Under the pieces are notes generated by a model, which had not been told where the DNA came from, ran no database searches, and saw nothing but the letters and a program-made list of their open reading frames with translations. Of a stretch of 64,000 nucleotides of DNA, positions 36,453 through 45,359 are shown piece by piece. This DNA comes from CAYNUJ01 sp964573255. Lineage in GTDB: Bacteria > Bacteroidota > Ignavibacteria > Ignavibacteriales > Melioribacteraceae. The stretch covers positions 10,216 to 74,215 of the forward strand of contig CAZNJB010000015.1 in the NCBI GenBank assembly GCA_964573255.1, in the 5' to 3' direction. The position numbers and the translations under genes are program-made. Positions within the stretch are counted from its first letter, which is position 1, and each line of letters begins with the position of its first letter.

Positions 36453-37469
36453 TTAACTAAAATTTTCCTTGAATTTGTTTAATAATCCCTTCTCGTGCAT
36501 TTCTTTTGCTTTGAGAACCATATTTTTAATTGCCAGCGGACTACTGGACCCATGACCGATAATCGATATCCCGTTAATCCCCAACAAAGGTACACCGCCG
36601 TGCTTTTGATAATCTAAATCACTCAAAGCGCTTTTCAATGTGTTTTTAAATAGCCCAACTTTTATTTTATTGAATAAACTTTTATTTGCGTGACTTCTCA
36701 ATTTTTCTCTTAACAAAGTAAGGAAACTCTCACCGAATTTTATTACAATATTGCCGACAAATCCATCGCACAAAACTATATCGGCTTTCCCTATTAATAA
36801 ATCACGTCCCTCGACATTTCCAATGAAATTAAGCGAAGAATCTTTCAAAAGTTTTGCTGCTTCTAACACAAGGTTATTCCCTTTCGATTCTTCTTCCCCA
36901 ACATTCAACAATCCTATTGTCGGATTTTCTATTCCCAATATTTCCCTTGCATAAATGTCAGCCATAATGGCATATTCATATAAATGCTGCGGTTTACTAT
37001 CAACACTTGCACCAACATCGTAAAGCAAGCAAGGCTTATCCTTGATAGTCGGAAGTGCGGCTCCTATTGTAGGTCTGCCAACTCCCGGAATTCTTCCGAT
37101 AAGCAGCGTTGATGCTGCCATTACAGCACCGGTATTTCCTGCAGAAACGAGTGCATCTGCTTCGCCATTTTTAACCAAATGTGCTCCAACAACAAGCGAA
37201 GAATCTTTCTTCTGACGAAGAGCAACTGTAGGAGTATCGGTCATTCGAATAACTTGAGATGCATTCTGAATCTTAATTCCCTCAAGAGAAATATTTTTAT
37301 GTCCGGCGACTTCCTTAATCTCATCTTCTCTACCAACAAGAATAAGTTGAAAACCGCCAACTTCCCTAAATGCTGAAACAGCACCAGCTATTTCGTTAAA
37401 GGGGGCGTTATCGCCCCCCATTACATCAATTGCTATTCTGCAAATTTTCTTATTAGTATTATCAGACAT
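36453..37469 (-). CDS. plsX: Phosphate acyltransferase PlsX
   Basis: Converts acyl-ACP to acyl-phosphate for phospholipid synthesis. The 338-residue protein starts with the family motif RIAIDVMGGDNAP, with SAGNTGAVMAAS, LLNVGEEESKGN and DGFVGNIVIKFGE further on. It follows rpmF by 11 bases, the classic rpmF-plsX-fab arrangement. The PlsY partner is not in the window. Confidence 0.96.
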   Translation of the reverse strand: MSDNTNKKICRIAIDVMGGDNAPFNEIAGAVSAFREVGGFQLILVGREDEIKEVAGHKNISLEGIKIQNASQVIRMTDTPTVALRQKKDSSLVVGAHLVKNGEADALVSAGNTGAVMAASTLLIGRIPGVGRPTIGAALPTIKDKPCLLYDVGASVDSKPQHLYEYAIMADIYAREILGIENPTIGLLNVGEEESKGNNLVLEAAKLLKDSSLNFIGNVEGRDLLIGKADIVLCDGFVGNIVIKFGESFLTLLREKLRSHANKSLFNKIKVGLFKNTLKSALSDLDYQKHGGVPLLGINGISIIGHGSSSPLAIKNMVLKAKEMHEKGLLNKFKENFS

Positions 37470-37480
37470 AATAAAATTTA

Positions 37481-37660
37481 TTATGATTCGGGTACAAACA
37501 TAGACCTTCCGGCATAGTAGCCGCAGTTAGGGCATGCTCTGTGGCTTAATTTAAGTTCACCACAGTTTGAGCAGTGACTTAAAGTAGGAGCAGTAGCTTT
37601 ATAATGAGTTCTTCTCTTATCTCTTCTACTTTTCGATATTTTTCGTTTTGGATGCGCCAT
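37481..37660 (-). CDS. rpmF: 50S ribosomal protein L32
   Basis: A 59-residue protein beginning MAHPKRKISKSRRDKRRTHY, the unmistakable L32 N-terminus. A zinc-binding pair of motifs follows, CSNCGELKLSHRACPNCGYY (CxxC...CxxC). The ATG is at 37660 and the stop at 37481. It lies between yceD and plsX, as in most bacteria. It is the zinc-binding form, so it could be affected by zinc shortage. Confidence 0.96.
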   Translation of the reverse strand: MAHPKRKISKSRRDKRRTHYKATAPTLSHCSNCGELKLSHRACPNCGYYAGRSMFVPES

Positions 37661-37691
37661 CGTTACTAACCTTATATTATTTAATTTACAT

Positions 37692-38183
37692 TTATTTCTT
37701 TAATTCTTTTAATTTCTCCCAAACCGGATTAATTATTTCATTTTCGCAATTGCAGCTTTCCTTATTTAAGTTTGTGCCGCATTTTGCACATAAACCTTTG
37801 CAATCTTCTTTGCAAAGCAATTTCAACGGAACAGAGAGTATTGTATAATCTCTTACCGAATGATCGAGCTCTAATTTGTCTTGTTCCGGCGTTAAATAAA
37901 AAACATCATCATTATCTTCATAATCATTTGGTTGATCGAATAGAAAGAATAATTTAAATTCATTTTCTAAATTATCTTCAAATTCGGTCCCACATCTATC
38001 ACAAGTTAATTTTGCAGTAGCTTTGATACTGCAATCAAGAATTATCTGATGATGTGATTTATCCATATTACAATGGAGATCAACATTACCAAAGAACGGG
38101 GCTCCAAGGCCTAAATTATCGGCTCTTTCGGAAAGAGAGATTTCATATACTCCCTCGCCATAATTTGTATGCTTAATAAACAT
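37692..38183 (-). CDS. yceD: YceD/DUF177 family protein
   Basis: A 163-residue protein of the DUF177 group that almost always precedes rpmF. In E. coli YceD is linked to 23S rRNA accumulation. The sequence has the CDRCGTEFEDNLENEF segment and a C-terminal zinc-ribbon-like CKEDCKGLCAKCGTNLN, both typical. It is the first gene of the fab operon, 31 bases before rpmF. Confidence 0.9.
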   Translation of the reverse strand: MFIKHTNYGEGVYEISLSERADNLGLGAPFFGNVDLHCNMDKSHHQIILDCSIKATAKLTCDRCGTEFEDNLENEFKLFFLFDQPNDYEDNDDVFYLTPEQDKLELDHSVRDYTILSVPLKLLCKEDCKGLCAKCGTNLNKESCNCENEIINPVWEKLKELKK

Positions 38184-38210
38184 TTTAAAAGAACCTCAAA
38201 AAAAATCTTC

Positions 38211-38242
38211 GAAATATAACTATGATGAATTTTATAAGCAAG
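38211..38242 (-). promoter_or_regulatory. Near-consensus promoter of the yceD-fab operon
   Basis: On the minus strand CTTG (38242-38239), 20 bases, then TATATTTC (38218-38211). Each box differs from TTTG/TAnnTTTG by one base, with correct spacing, 28 bases ahead of the yceD ATG. Confidence 0.32.
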
Positions 38243-38445
38243 AAATCAAATCATTCTAAATTTATTCTTGAATAAACTTAGAGTCATTATTTAAAGGATA
38301 GATTAAATTAAATATAACGTATATTTTGTCCAATCCAACATCTGAAAATCCCTAAATTGAAAACATATAAAAATGATTATGTTTAGAATTAAATATTTTT
38401 TAATTTTTGAAGTTAAATTTCATACTGTTAATAACGAGGATAATT

Positions 38446-39336
38446 ATGAGTATTTTACTTGACAAAAGAACGAGAGTTGTTGTTCAAGGAATAACCGGCG
38501 GAGAAGGCTCATTCCATACTCAACAAATGATGGAATACGGCACTAAGGTAGTTGCCGGAGTAACTCCGGGTAAAGGCGGACAAAAATTCAACGAAGTGCC
38601 AATTTTTAATACAGTAAAAGAAGCTGTAAAAGAGACAAAGGCAAATGCTTCTGCAATTTTTGTTCCTCCAGCTTTTGCAGCGGATGCAATTTTGGAAGCA
38701 GCCGATGCAGGAGTAAAATTAATTGTATGTATTACCGAAGGTATCCCTGCTGCGGATATGGTTAAGGTATATAATGCAATTAAGAATAAAGACGTTCGTT
38801 TAATTGGTCCTAATTGCCCTGGTATAATTTCGCCGGGTAAAGCTAAGATAGGCATTATGCCCGGATTCATTCACAGAAAAGGAAAAGTTGGTGTAGTTTC
38901 CCGTTCCGGAACTCTTACTTACGAAGCAGTTAAACAATTATCCGATCTTAAAATCGGTCAGTCAACTTGCGTTGGTATTGGTGGAGATCCTGTAATAGGT
39001 TCTAAATTTATTGATATAATAAAATTATTTAACGATGATCCTAATACTGAAGGCATTGTAATGATAGGTGAAATCGGCGGTAATGCAGAAGAAGAAGCCG
39101 CTGCGTTCATTAAAAAGCATGTTAATAAACCGGTAGTTGGATTCATTGCAGGAAGAACCGCACCTCCGGGAAGAAGAATGGGACATGCCGGCGCTATTAT
39201 TTCTGGCGGTAAAGGTACTGCCGATGAAAAGATGAAAGCTATGAAAAAAGCAGGTATTTATGTTGTCGAAAGTCCTGCCGAAATTGGAATAACTATGAAA
39301 AAAGCATTGGAAGACTTTTACGGAAAGAAAAAATAA
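38446..39336 (+). CDS. sucD: Succinyl-CoA ligase, alpha subunit
   Basis: A 296-residue alpha subunit that makes or uses succinyl-CoA in the TCA cycle. It contains the CoA-binding domain (VQGITGGEGSFHTQQMMEYG), GPNCPGIISPGKAKIGIMPG, and the phospho-histidine loop GRMGHAGAIISGGKGTA near residue 240. The ATG at 38446 has a GAGG ribosome-binding site; 13 upstream codons in frame look non-coding. The sucC partner is not adjacent, and a terminator follows, so sucD is transcribed alone. Confidence 0.95.
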   Translation: MSILLDKRTRVVVQGITGGEGSFHTQQMMEYGTKVVAGVTPGKGGQKFNEVPIFNTVKEAVKETKANASAIFVPPAFAADAILEAADAGVKLIVCITEGIPAADMVKVYNAIKNKDVRLIGPNCPGIISPGKAKIGIMPGFIHRKGKVGVVSRSGTLTYEAVKQLSDLKIGQSTCVGIGGDPVIGSKFIDIIKLFNDDPNTEGIVMIGEIGGNAEEEAAAFIKKHVNKPVVGFIAGRTAPPGRRMGHAGAIISGGKGTADEKMKAMKKAGIYVVESPAEIGITMKKALEDFYGKKK

Positions 39337-39359
39337 GGACTAATATATTGTAGAATTTT

Positions 39360-39395
39360 AAGGAAAGTTCCCCTTGCGGTTCTTTCCTTTTATTT
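39360..39395 (+). terminator. Intrinsic terminator after sucD
   Basis: AAGGAAAG at 39360-39367 and CTTTCCTT at 39382-39389 form an eight-pair stem around a 14-base loop, followed by the T-rich TTATTTTATT. It separates sucD from ndk. Confidence 0.65.
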
Positions 39396-39424
39396 TATTA
39401 ACAATAAAAAAAAGGAGAAATAAA

Positions 39425-39856
39425 TTGGGTAACAGAACATTAGCTATATTAAAACCAGATTGTGTGCGTAAAAATTTGATTGGACAAGTTATTGAAAAAA
39501 TTACCGAAGCCGGTTTTGAAATAAAAGCATTAAAAATGGTTAAATTAACTAAAGATACAGCCGGCGGTTTTTATGAAGTTCATAAAGAAAGACCTTTCTT
39601 TAACGACTTATTAAATTTTATGACCTCAGGTCCTTGTGTACCGATGGTTCTTGAAAAGGAAAATGCCGTAGCTGAATTTAGGAAATTAATTGGAGCTACT
39701 AATCCGGAAGAAGCAGAAGAAGGAACAATTAGAAAATTATTCGCGGATAACGTTGAGCAAAATATTGTTCACGGTTCAGATTCCGATGAAAATGCAGCTA
39801 AAGAAATTGCTCATTTCTTCTCCAGAAAAGAACTGCTCGAAATAAACGGTTTATAA
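39425..39856 (+). CDS. ndk: Nucleoside diphosphate kinase
   Basis: Balances nucleoside triphosphate pools by phosphotransfer through a histidine. The 143-residue protein begins with GNRTLAILKPDCV and carries NIVHGSDSDENAAKEIAHFF with the catalytic histidine. The start is a TTG at 39425 preceded by AGGAG; 17 further upstream codons in frame lie in the terminator region and are not coding. Its stop overlaps the NUDIX start (TAATG). Confidence 0.95.
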   Translation: MGNRTLAILKPDCVRKNLIGQVIEKITEAGFEIKALKMVKLTKDTAGGFYEVHKERPFFNDLLNFMTSGPCVPMVLEKENAVAEFRKLIGATNPEEAEEGTIRKLFADNVEQNIVHGSDSDENAAKEIAHFFSRKELLEINGL

Positions 39857-40395
39857 TGAAATTAAAGGAATGGATTAAAATTTCCGAAAAGGAAATTTTT
39901 AGGAACGACTTTTGGAGTTACCGACTGGACAATTTTTCTATTGGTGATTTTAATGGTGAGTACCATTACGTTCATACCGACGGTTCTACAATAGTCGTTC
40001 CCCTTTCCTCAAATAAAAAATTTATATTAGTCCAGCAATACCGATATCTGAATAAACGTACCAGCATTGAATTCCCTAGCGGTGGTAATAAGTATCCTGA
40101 TAATCCCCTTTTGAATGCTCGAAAAGAATTAAGGGAAGAAACCGGTTTTGATGCGAACAAACTTGAATATTTCGGAGAATTTAATCCTTTCAATGGTGTT
40201 ACTGACGAAATTTGCTATGCTTATTCAGCTTCCGACTTGTTCCCTTCCCCTTTGGAAAGAGATATCACAGAGGAAATTAAATTGATATATTGTTCAGCAG
40301 ATGAAATTGACAGTATGATTTCTGAAGGGATTATCTGGGACGGGATGACCATTGCTACTTGGTTTTTATATAAACTTAAATATGGTTTATCATGA
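39856..40395 (+). CDS. NUDIX hydrolase (ADP-ribose pyrophosphatase type)
   Basis: A 179-residue hydrolase of nucleoside-diphosphate derivatives. The Nudix box runs from GGNKYPDNPLLNARK to ELREETGF. The catalytic EExG glutamates are intact, but the first glutamate of the box is Asp and the arginine of REUxEE is Lys. Overall layout, with VPLSSNKKFILVQQYRY and an FPSGG segment ahead of the box, resembles ADP-ribose pyrophosphatases. It overlaps ndk by one base and the NamZ-like gene by four, so the three are one operon. Confidence 0.88.
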   Translation: MKLKEWIKISEKEIFRNDFWSYRLDNFSIGDFNGEYHYVHTDGSTIVVPLSSNKKFILVQQYRYLNKRTSIEFPSGGNKYPDNPLLNARKELREETGFDANKLEYFGEFNPFNGVTDEICYAYSASDLFPSPLERDITEEIKLIYCSADEIDSMISEGIIWDGMTIATWFLYKLKYGLS

Positions 40396-41648
40396 AAAGA
40401 TTCTTGCCGATATTAGCTTTCGTTTTATTTCTTTCTGCTTGCTCAAAACCAGAAAATGAAATAACTCTTAATACAGGAAAAGTAAGGATAGGAGCGGATA
40501 TATTAGTTTCCGAGAAAATAGATTTATTGAAAAATAGAAATATTGCAATTGCTACAAATCAAACTGGAAGATTAAGTAACGGAACTTCTATAGTTGATAC
40601 TCTCTGGAATTTGGGAATTAATATAATTGCTCTATTCGGTCCGGAACACGGGATCAGAGGAGGAGCTCAAGCAGGTGAAATAATACTTGACGGCAAGGAC
40701 GATAAAACCGGAATACCTATATACTCCCTTTACGGTAAAAATAGAAAACCAACCGCCGAAATGTTGAAAAATGTTGACTTAATTTTATTCGACATACAAG
40801 ATATCGGAGCGAGATTTTACACTTACATATCCACTATGTATTACTTGCTTGAAACAGCAGCGGAAAATAATATTGAAATTATTATTCTTGATCGACCAAA
40901 TCCGTTAAGCGGTAATTATGTTAATGGTCCTGTCTTAAATAAAGATCATATTTCTTTTGTAGGAATTGCCCCAATTCCCATTGCACACGGAATGACTGTG
41001 GGAGAACTTGCTAAATATTTTACCGGAGAAAAATTATTTAATAATGCAGACAAATTAAATTTAAAAGTAATTGAGTGTAAAAACCTGAGGCGAGAACAAT
41101 ATTTCAATGAGACCGGATTGAAATGGATAAAACCTTCGCCAAACATACCTGATTTTGAAACAGCTTTAGTTTATCCGGGCTTATGTTTATTGGAAGCAAC
41201 AAATGTTTCTGAAGGAAGAGGAACAGATAAACCATTTTTGAAATTTGGTGCACCGTATATCAATTCAGTAGACTTACAAAAATACCTTGAACTTTCTGAA
41301 ATTGAAGGAGTAAAGTTCATCCAAACTTCGTTTACACCGGTTTCTATAAAAGGAGTAGCAGAACATCCTAAATATGAAAACGAATTATGCCAAGGGATTG
41401 AAATTCAGATAACAGATCCCAAAGTGTTTGATCCGATAAATTTGGGTATTACGCTTATTTATGAATTAAAAAGATTATATCCAGCATATTTCAAAATAAA
41501 CGAGAACTGGATGTCAAAACTTTATGGCAGCGATTCGTTGTATATTGCTCTGGAAGAAGGTAAAACACCAATCCAAATAATAAACTCGTGGGATAAAAAA
41601 CTCGAGGAATTCAAGAAGATTCGTCAAAAGTATTTACTGTATAATTAA
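40392..41648 (+). CDS. DUF1343/NamZ-type exo-muramidase lipoprotein
   Basis: A 418-residue lipoprotein: signal peptide MKRFLPILAFVLFLSAC with a lipobox (LSAC), then the DUF1343 domain with IATNQTGRL, FGPEHGIRG, LILFDIQDIGARFYTYISTM, LDRPNPLSG and EGRGTDKPF. Characterised members (NamZ) release terminal N-acetylmuramic acid from peptidoglycan chains, so cell-wall recycling or scavenging is likely. It overlaps the NUDIX gene by four bases and converges on the nfeD gene, sharing four bases. Confidence 0.86.
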   Translation: MKRFLPILAFVLFLSACSKPENEITLNTGKVRIGADILVSEKIDLLKNRNIAIATNQTGRLSNGTSIVDTLWNLGINIIALFGPEHGIRGGAQAGEIILDGKDDKTGIPIYSLYGKNRKPTAEMLKNVDLILFDIQDIGARFYTYISTMYYLLETAAENNIEIIILDRPNPLSGNYVNGPVLNKDHISFVGIAPIPIAHGMTVGELAKYFTGEKLFNNADKLNLKVIECKNLRREQYFNETGLKWIKPSPNIPDFETALVYPGLCLLEATNVSEGRGTDKPFLKFGAPYINSVDLQKYLELSEIEGVKFIQTSFTPVSIKGVAEHPKYENELCQGIEIQITDPKVFDPINLGITLIYELKRLYPAYFKINENWMSKLYGSDSLYIALEEGKTPIQIINSWDKKLEEFKKIRQKYLLYN

Positions 41649-42949
41649 ATTCTTTTCACGACAACTTTGGAACCTTCTATCGAATAGACAATAATTTTTT
41701 GCCCGGCTTCTATATAATCGCCTTCCGTAACCACATCTATTCTTTTGCCGTCAATCATAGCAATTCCTGAGGGACGCAAGTCCGAAATCGCTTTCCCCTT
41801 TTTACCTGTTAAATGTTGAATTCCTGGGAAAGAAGAATAACCGGATTTTGAATCTATTCCGGTTTGAAGAATCATTCTATTCCACATTCCGGTTTTCGGG
41901 AGAACTTTTGAAAGTGAAAGAATAAAAAGACCCGATAGCAGCAATGCCGAAGCCAATTGAATTAAAGCAGCTGATATAAAACTAAAATCAAAAACCGGCA
42001 AATCGGAAATCAATCCTAGGAACAATCCGGCAATAATCATTATAATCCCTATTATACCAAACAGACCAAAGCCGGGAATAACAAAAATTTCAACCAATAA
42101 AAGAACTACTCCTAGAACAAAAATGATAATTTCAATAAATGAAGCAAGTTCTAATATATAACTTGCACCGAAAAATATTGTGAGAGCTATTACTGCTGCC
42201 GATCCGGGTATTCCCCAACCGGGGGTTTTTACTTCCGTAAATAATCCTACCAATCCAATCATAATCAACAATGACGAAATAATTGGATTATTCACGAATC
42301 TCACAAAATCTTCCGCCCAATTACTCTCAATTTCTATTATTTCCGCATCACTAATATTCAGATATTTGACTACATCATCTAATGAAGATAACATTGTATC
42401 GGCAATACCGTATTCCAATGCTTCATTGGTAGTAAGTGTAATAAGTTTTGTGCTATCAACTAGGCCTTCTATAACAATACTCTCATCAACCATCCCTTCT
42501 GCAATATCTTTACGTCTCCCGTTTTTCTCAGCCGTTGATCGCATTTCAGATCGCATAAATGATTGATATTTTTCCGATACCTTTTTCCCTCCTTGGTCAA
42601 CAACAGTTGATGCTCCTATTAATCCTCCTGGAGCCATTACAATTTTTTGGCATGATAAAGCTATGAGAGCACCTGCAGATATCGCACGTTTATCAATAAA
42701 AGCAGTTGTATTTACTTTGCTATTCAATATTGCGTCTTTTATTTGCGTAGCCGCATCAACTCTTCCGCCAAAAGTATTTATATAAAATATAACTGCTCTA
42801 GCTTTATCCTCTTCCGCTTCTTGAATCAACCTCTTAATATAGGGAGCTAAGCCCAAATCAATTGTTCCCTCAATTCTTCCCACATATACCTTATTTTGAG
42901 CTAACAAGGATGAAATAAAAAACAAAGATATTATTAATATCCGATACAT
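41645..42949 (-). CDS. nfeD: Long-form NfeD protein (membrane serine protease)
   Basis: A 434-residue membrane protein. A signal peptide precedes a ClpP-like protease domain at about 20-220 with INTFGGRVDAATQI, the catalytic serine near DKRAISAGALIAL, and a conserved lysine in the following helix region. Four or five transmembrane helices span about 225-340, and the C-terminal OB-fold NfeDC domain ends in VVKRI. Long NfeD proteins cleave stomatin/flotillin partners. The usual neighbouring SPFH gene is missing here; floA is 28 kb away. The ATG at 42949 has GAGG at good spacing; a TTG four codons upstream is less likely. Confidence 0.9.
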   Translation of the reverse strand: MYRILIISLFFISSLLAQNKVYVGRIEGTIDLGLAPYIKRLIQEAEEDKARAVIFYINTFGGRVDAATQIKDAILNSKVNTTAFIDKRAISAGALIALSCQKIVMAPGGLIGASTVVDQGGKKVSEKYQSFMRSEMRSTAEKNGRRKDIAEGMVDESIVIEGLVDSTKLITLTTNEALEYGIADTMLSSLDDVVKYLNISDAEIIEIESNWAEDFVRFVNNPIISSLLIMIGLVGLFTEVKTPGWGIPGSAAVIALTIFFGASYILELASFIEIIIFVLGVVLLLVEIFVIPGFGLFGIIGIIMIIAGLFLGLISDLPVFDFSFISAALIQLASALLLSGLFILSLSKVLPKTGMWNRMILQTGIDSKSGYSSFPGIQHLTGKKGKAISDLRPSGIAMIDGKRIDVVTEGDYIEAGQKIIVYSIEGSKVVVKRI

Positions 42950-43132
42950 AGACAGCCTCAAATTTATAGCCTAAAGCTAAGAATAAATTTATTCAAATAA
43001 AATATAGGAAAGTTATTTTTAAGATTGTTAGTCTCACTCGCCTAAAAGGAGTATTTTCTTAAAATAAGGAATTACAATTTTTCTTTTTGTATTTCTATTT
43101 ATTATACATATTTTAATTCAAAAACTGGCTTT

Positions 43133-43531
43133 TTAGTTTTTACTAAAATTTTCCAATTTAAGCAGAAACTCATCTATTACAATCGGTTTATTTAGTATTC
43201 CATCACATTTAAGCCATTCACTTTCCTCTTCGCTATCAGCAGAAAATTTGAATCCCGTATCAAAAGCTGATGATGTCAGAATATAAATTGGAATGTTTTT
43301 TCCATATTCAGTTTTTTTCATTTTATAGGATAAAACAAAACCGGAATCGTATTCCTCCATAATCAAATCGATTATTGCTATATCTGGTTTGTACACAGTA
43401 AATTTTTCAATTGCTTCAATACTATTTTCTGCAGTTATTACATTATAACCGCGCTCTTCCAATATTGCTTTATTTTGTTCGAGAAGTTCGATATCATCAT
43501 CAACTAATAATATTTTTTTCTTACTCTTCAT
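43133..43531 (-). CDS. Single-domain response regulator after the hydrogenase genes
   Basis: A 132-residue receiver-only protein: MKSKKKILLVDDDIELLEQ with the acidic pair, the phosphorylation aspartate in DIAIIDLIMEE, threonine/serine in YILTSSAF and lysine in GILNKPI. It has no output domain. An insertion around FKFSADSEEESEWLKCDG lengthens the alpha4 region. The ATG at 43531 has GGAGGAG upstream; the frame could extend 17 codons into non-coding sequence. It lies 67 bases after hydA in the same direction, so it may be cotranscribed with the hydrogenase. Its kinase is unknown. Confidence 0.88.
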   Translation of the reverse strand: MKSKKKILLVDDDIELLEQNKAILEERGYNVITAENSIEAIEKFTVYKPDIAIIDLIMEEYDSGFVLSYKMKKTEYGKNIPIYILTSSAFDTGFKFSADSEEESEWLKCDGILNKPIVIDEFLLKLENFSKN

Positions 43532-43598
43532 CGTCACACTCCTCCATCTATTACAAAGCCTAATAGCTTTTACTTTTGGCAATAATTTTTATTTTCCC

Positions 43599-45335
43599 CT
43601 ACTTTCCAGCATGTTCCAACATCTCCTTTCTATTGAAATAAATTGTATGCAACAATTCATGAGATTTTCGACTGTTCGGTTCACCTAGAAAATCATTATA
43701 TAATTTTAAGACAGATTCATTTTCATAACTTCTTCTCTTCTTCATCTTACCATCAATTGAATAGAGAGCAGCCACACGTTTTTGAATTCTTTCCGGTTTG
43801 TTATTTATTGGTTGTCCTCCGCCATTTATACAACCATTTGGACATGCCATTACTTCTATAAAGTGATACTTGGAATCACCGTTTCTTACATCATTTATAA
43901 TTTCCTGCACATTCCCGATTCCATTAACCACTGCAACATTAATAATTTTCCCATCAATATTTAAACTGCTTTCTTTTATACCATCTGAACCACGGACATC
44001 AGTAAGTTCCATCAAATCTAAATTTTTACCGGTTAACTTAAAATATGCTGTACGTATTGCCGCTTCCATTACTCCACCAGACGTACCGAAAATAACAGCA
44101 GCCCCTGTTGATTCACCAAGCGGATTATCAAAATTGCCATCCGGTAGTTCTGCAAATTCTATCCCCGCCATCTTAAAAAATCTTACTAATTCGCGTGTCG
44201 TTAAAACTGCATCTACATCGGGCAAGTTGTTTTCATTTAATTCCGGTCGTGAAGATTCAAATTTTTTAACAGTACACGGCATAATCGAAACAACAAAGAT
44301 ATCTTTCGGATCGATACACATTTTTTGAGCAAAATATGTTTTTATAACGGCTCCTTCCATTTCGTGCGGCGATTTGCAAGTGGACAAATGCTCAATTAAT
44401 TCTGGAGCATTTTGTTCAAGATATTTAACCCAACCGGGGCAGCAACTAGTAAACATCGGTAATTTTCCGTTATTAGAAAATCGTGATATAAACTCCGCAC
44501 TTTCCTCCATTATTGTTAAATCAGCTGCAAAATTTGTATCAAATACTCTATCGAAACCTAATCTTCTCATTCCGGTTACCAATTTGCCCGTAACATCTTC
44601 TCCAATAGGCATATTATATTCTTCGCCCAAAGTTGCTCTTACGGCTGGTGCAATTTGAGCAACAACAAATTTATTTTTATTTGTCAGAGCGTTACTAACT
44701 TCTTTTAGATTGCTTTTCTCTCTTAATGCAGCCGTCGGGCATTTGAGAATACATTGACCGCAAAAAATACAATCACTTACATTTAATCCTTTATTATACG
44801 GTGTGGCTACAATACTTTTAAATCCTCTATTAATAAAATCAATAGCAGATATTTTTTGTACTTCGTCACACACCCTTACGCACCTACCGCAAAGAATACA
44901 TTTAGCCGGATCTCTTTCAAGAGCCGCGCTTGAAATATCAATTACATGCTTCTTCTTTTCGCCAATATAACGATGCTCTCTAACTCCGTATTTTGCCGAT
45001 AAATCTTGAAGTTCACAATTTTTATTACGAACACAAATTAAGCAATCCTGAGGATGGTCCTCAACCAGCAATTCAACAATTGTTTTTCTAGCTCTGCGAA
45101 CTCTTGGTGAATTTGTTTCAACCTTCATTCCTTCCATTACCGGATATGCACAAGCTGGTATCAATCCTTTCATTCCCTCAACTTCAACGGAACATATCCT
45201 GCAAGCCCCGGTAGGAAATAAATCTTTGATATGACAGAGTGTAGGAATATGAATACCAACAGAATTTGCAGCATCTAAAATTGTCATATCATTTTCAGCG
45301 TTTATTTTCAATCCGTTTATTATTACTTGAACCAT
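43599..45335 (-). CDS. hydA: [FeFe]-hydrogenase catalytic subunit HydA (trimeric, bifurcating type)
   Basis: A 578-residue hydrogenase. Clusters in order: an N-terminal 2Fe-2S ferredoxin domain (C34, C45, C48, C62), a His-Cys 4Fe-4S site (H94, C98, C101, C107), two 4Fe-4S ferredoxin motifs (C146-C156 and C189-C199), then the H-cluster domain. All three H-cluster signatures are intact: TSCCPGW (C298, C299), MPCTVKKFE (C354) and EVMACPNGCINGGGQP (C498, C502). C299 is the proton-transfer cysteine. Together with HydB and HydC it should couple NADH and reduced ferredoxin to hydrogen production or uptake. It starts 24 bases after hydB. The maturases HydE, HydF and HydG are not in the window. Confidence 0.95.
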   Translation of the reverse strand: MVQVIINGLKINAENDMTILDAANSVGIHIPTLCHIKDLFPTGACRICSVEVEGMKGLIPACAYPVMEGMKVETNSPRVRRARKTIVELLVEDHPQDCLICVRNKNCELQDLSAKYGVREHRYIGEKKKHVIDISSAALERDPAKCILCGRCVRVCDEVQKISAIDFINRGFKSIVATPYNKGLNVSDCIFCGQCILKCPTAALREKSNLKEVSNALTNKNKFVVAQIAPAVRATLGEEYNMPIGEDVTGKLVTGMRRLGFDRVFDTNFAADLTIMEESAEFISRFSNNGKLPMFTSCCPGWVKYLEQNAPELIEHLSTCKSPHEMEGAVIKTYFAQKMCIDPKDIFVVSIMPCTVKKFESSRPELNENNLPDVDAVLTTRELVRFFKMAGIEFAELPDGNFDNPLGESTGAAVIFGTSGGVMEAAIRTAYFKLTGKNLDLMELTDVRGSDGIKESSLNIDGKIINVAVVNGIGNVQEIINDVRNGDSKYHFIEVMACPNGCINGGGQPINNKPERIQKRVAALYSIDGKMKKRRSYENESVLKLYNDFLGEPNSRKSHELLHTIYFNRKEMLEHAGK

Positions 45336-45359
45336 ATTTATCCCAAGATTTATTTTGCC

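Noticed and set aside
43870..44328. Open frame of about 150 codons on the plus strand opposite hydA
   Set aside because: It lies wholly antisense to a well-conserved hydrogenase gene, has low-complexity Ser/Pro/Thr composition and no ribosome-binding site.
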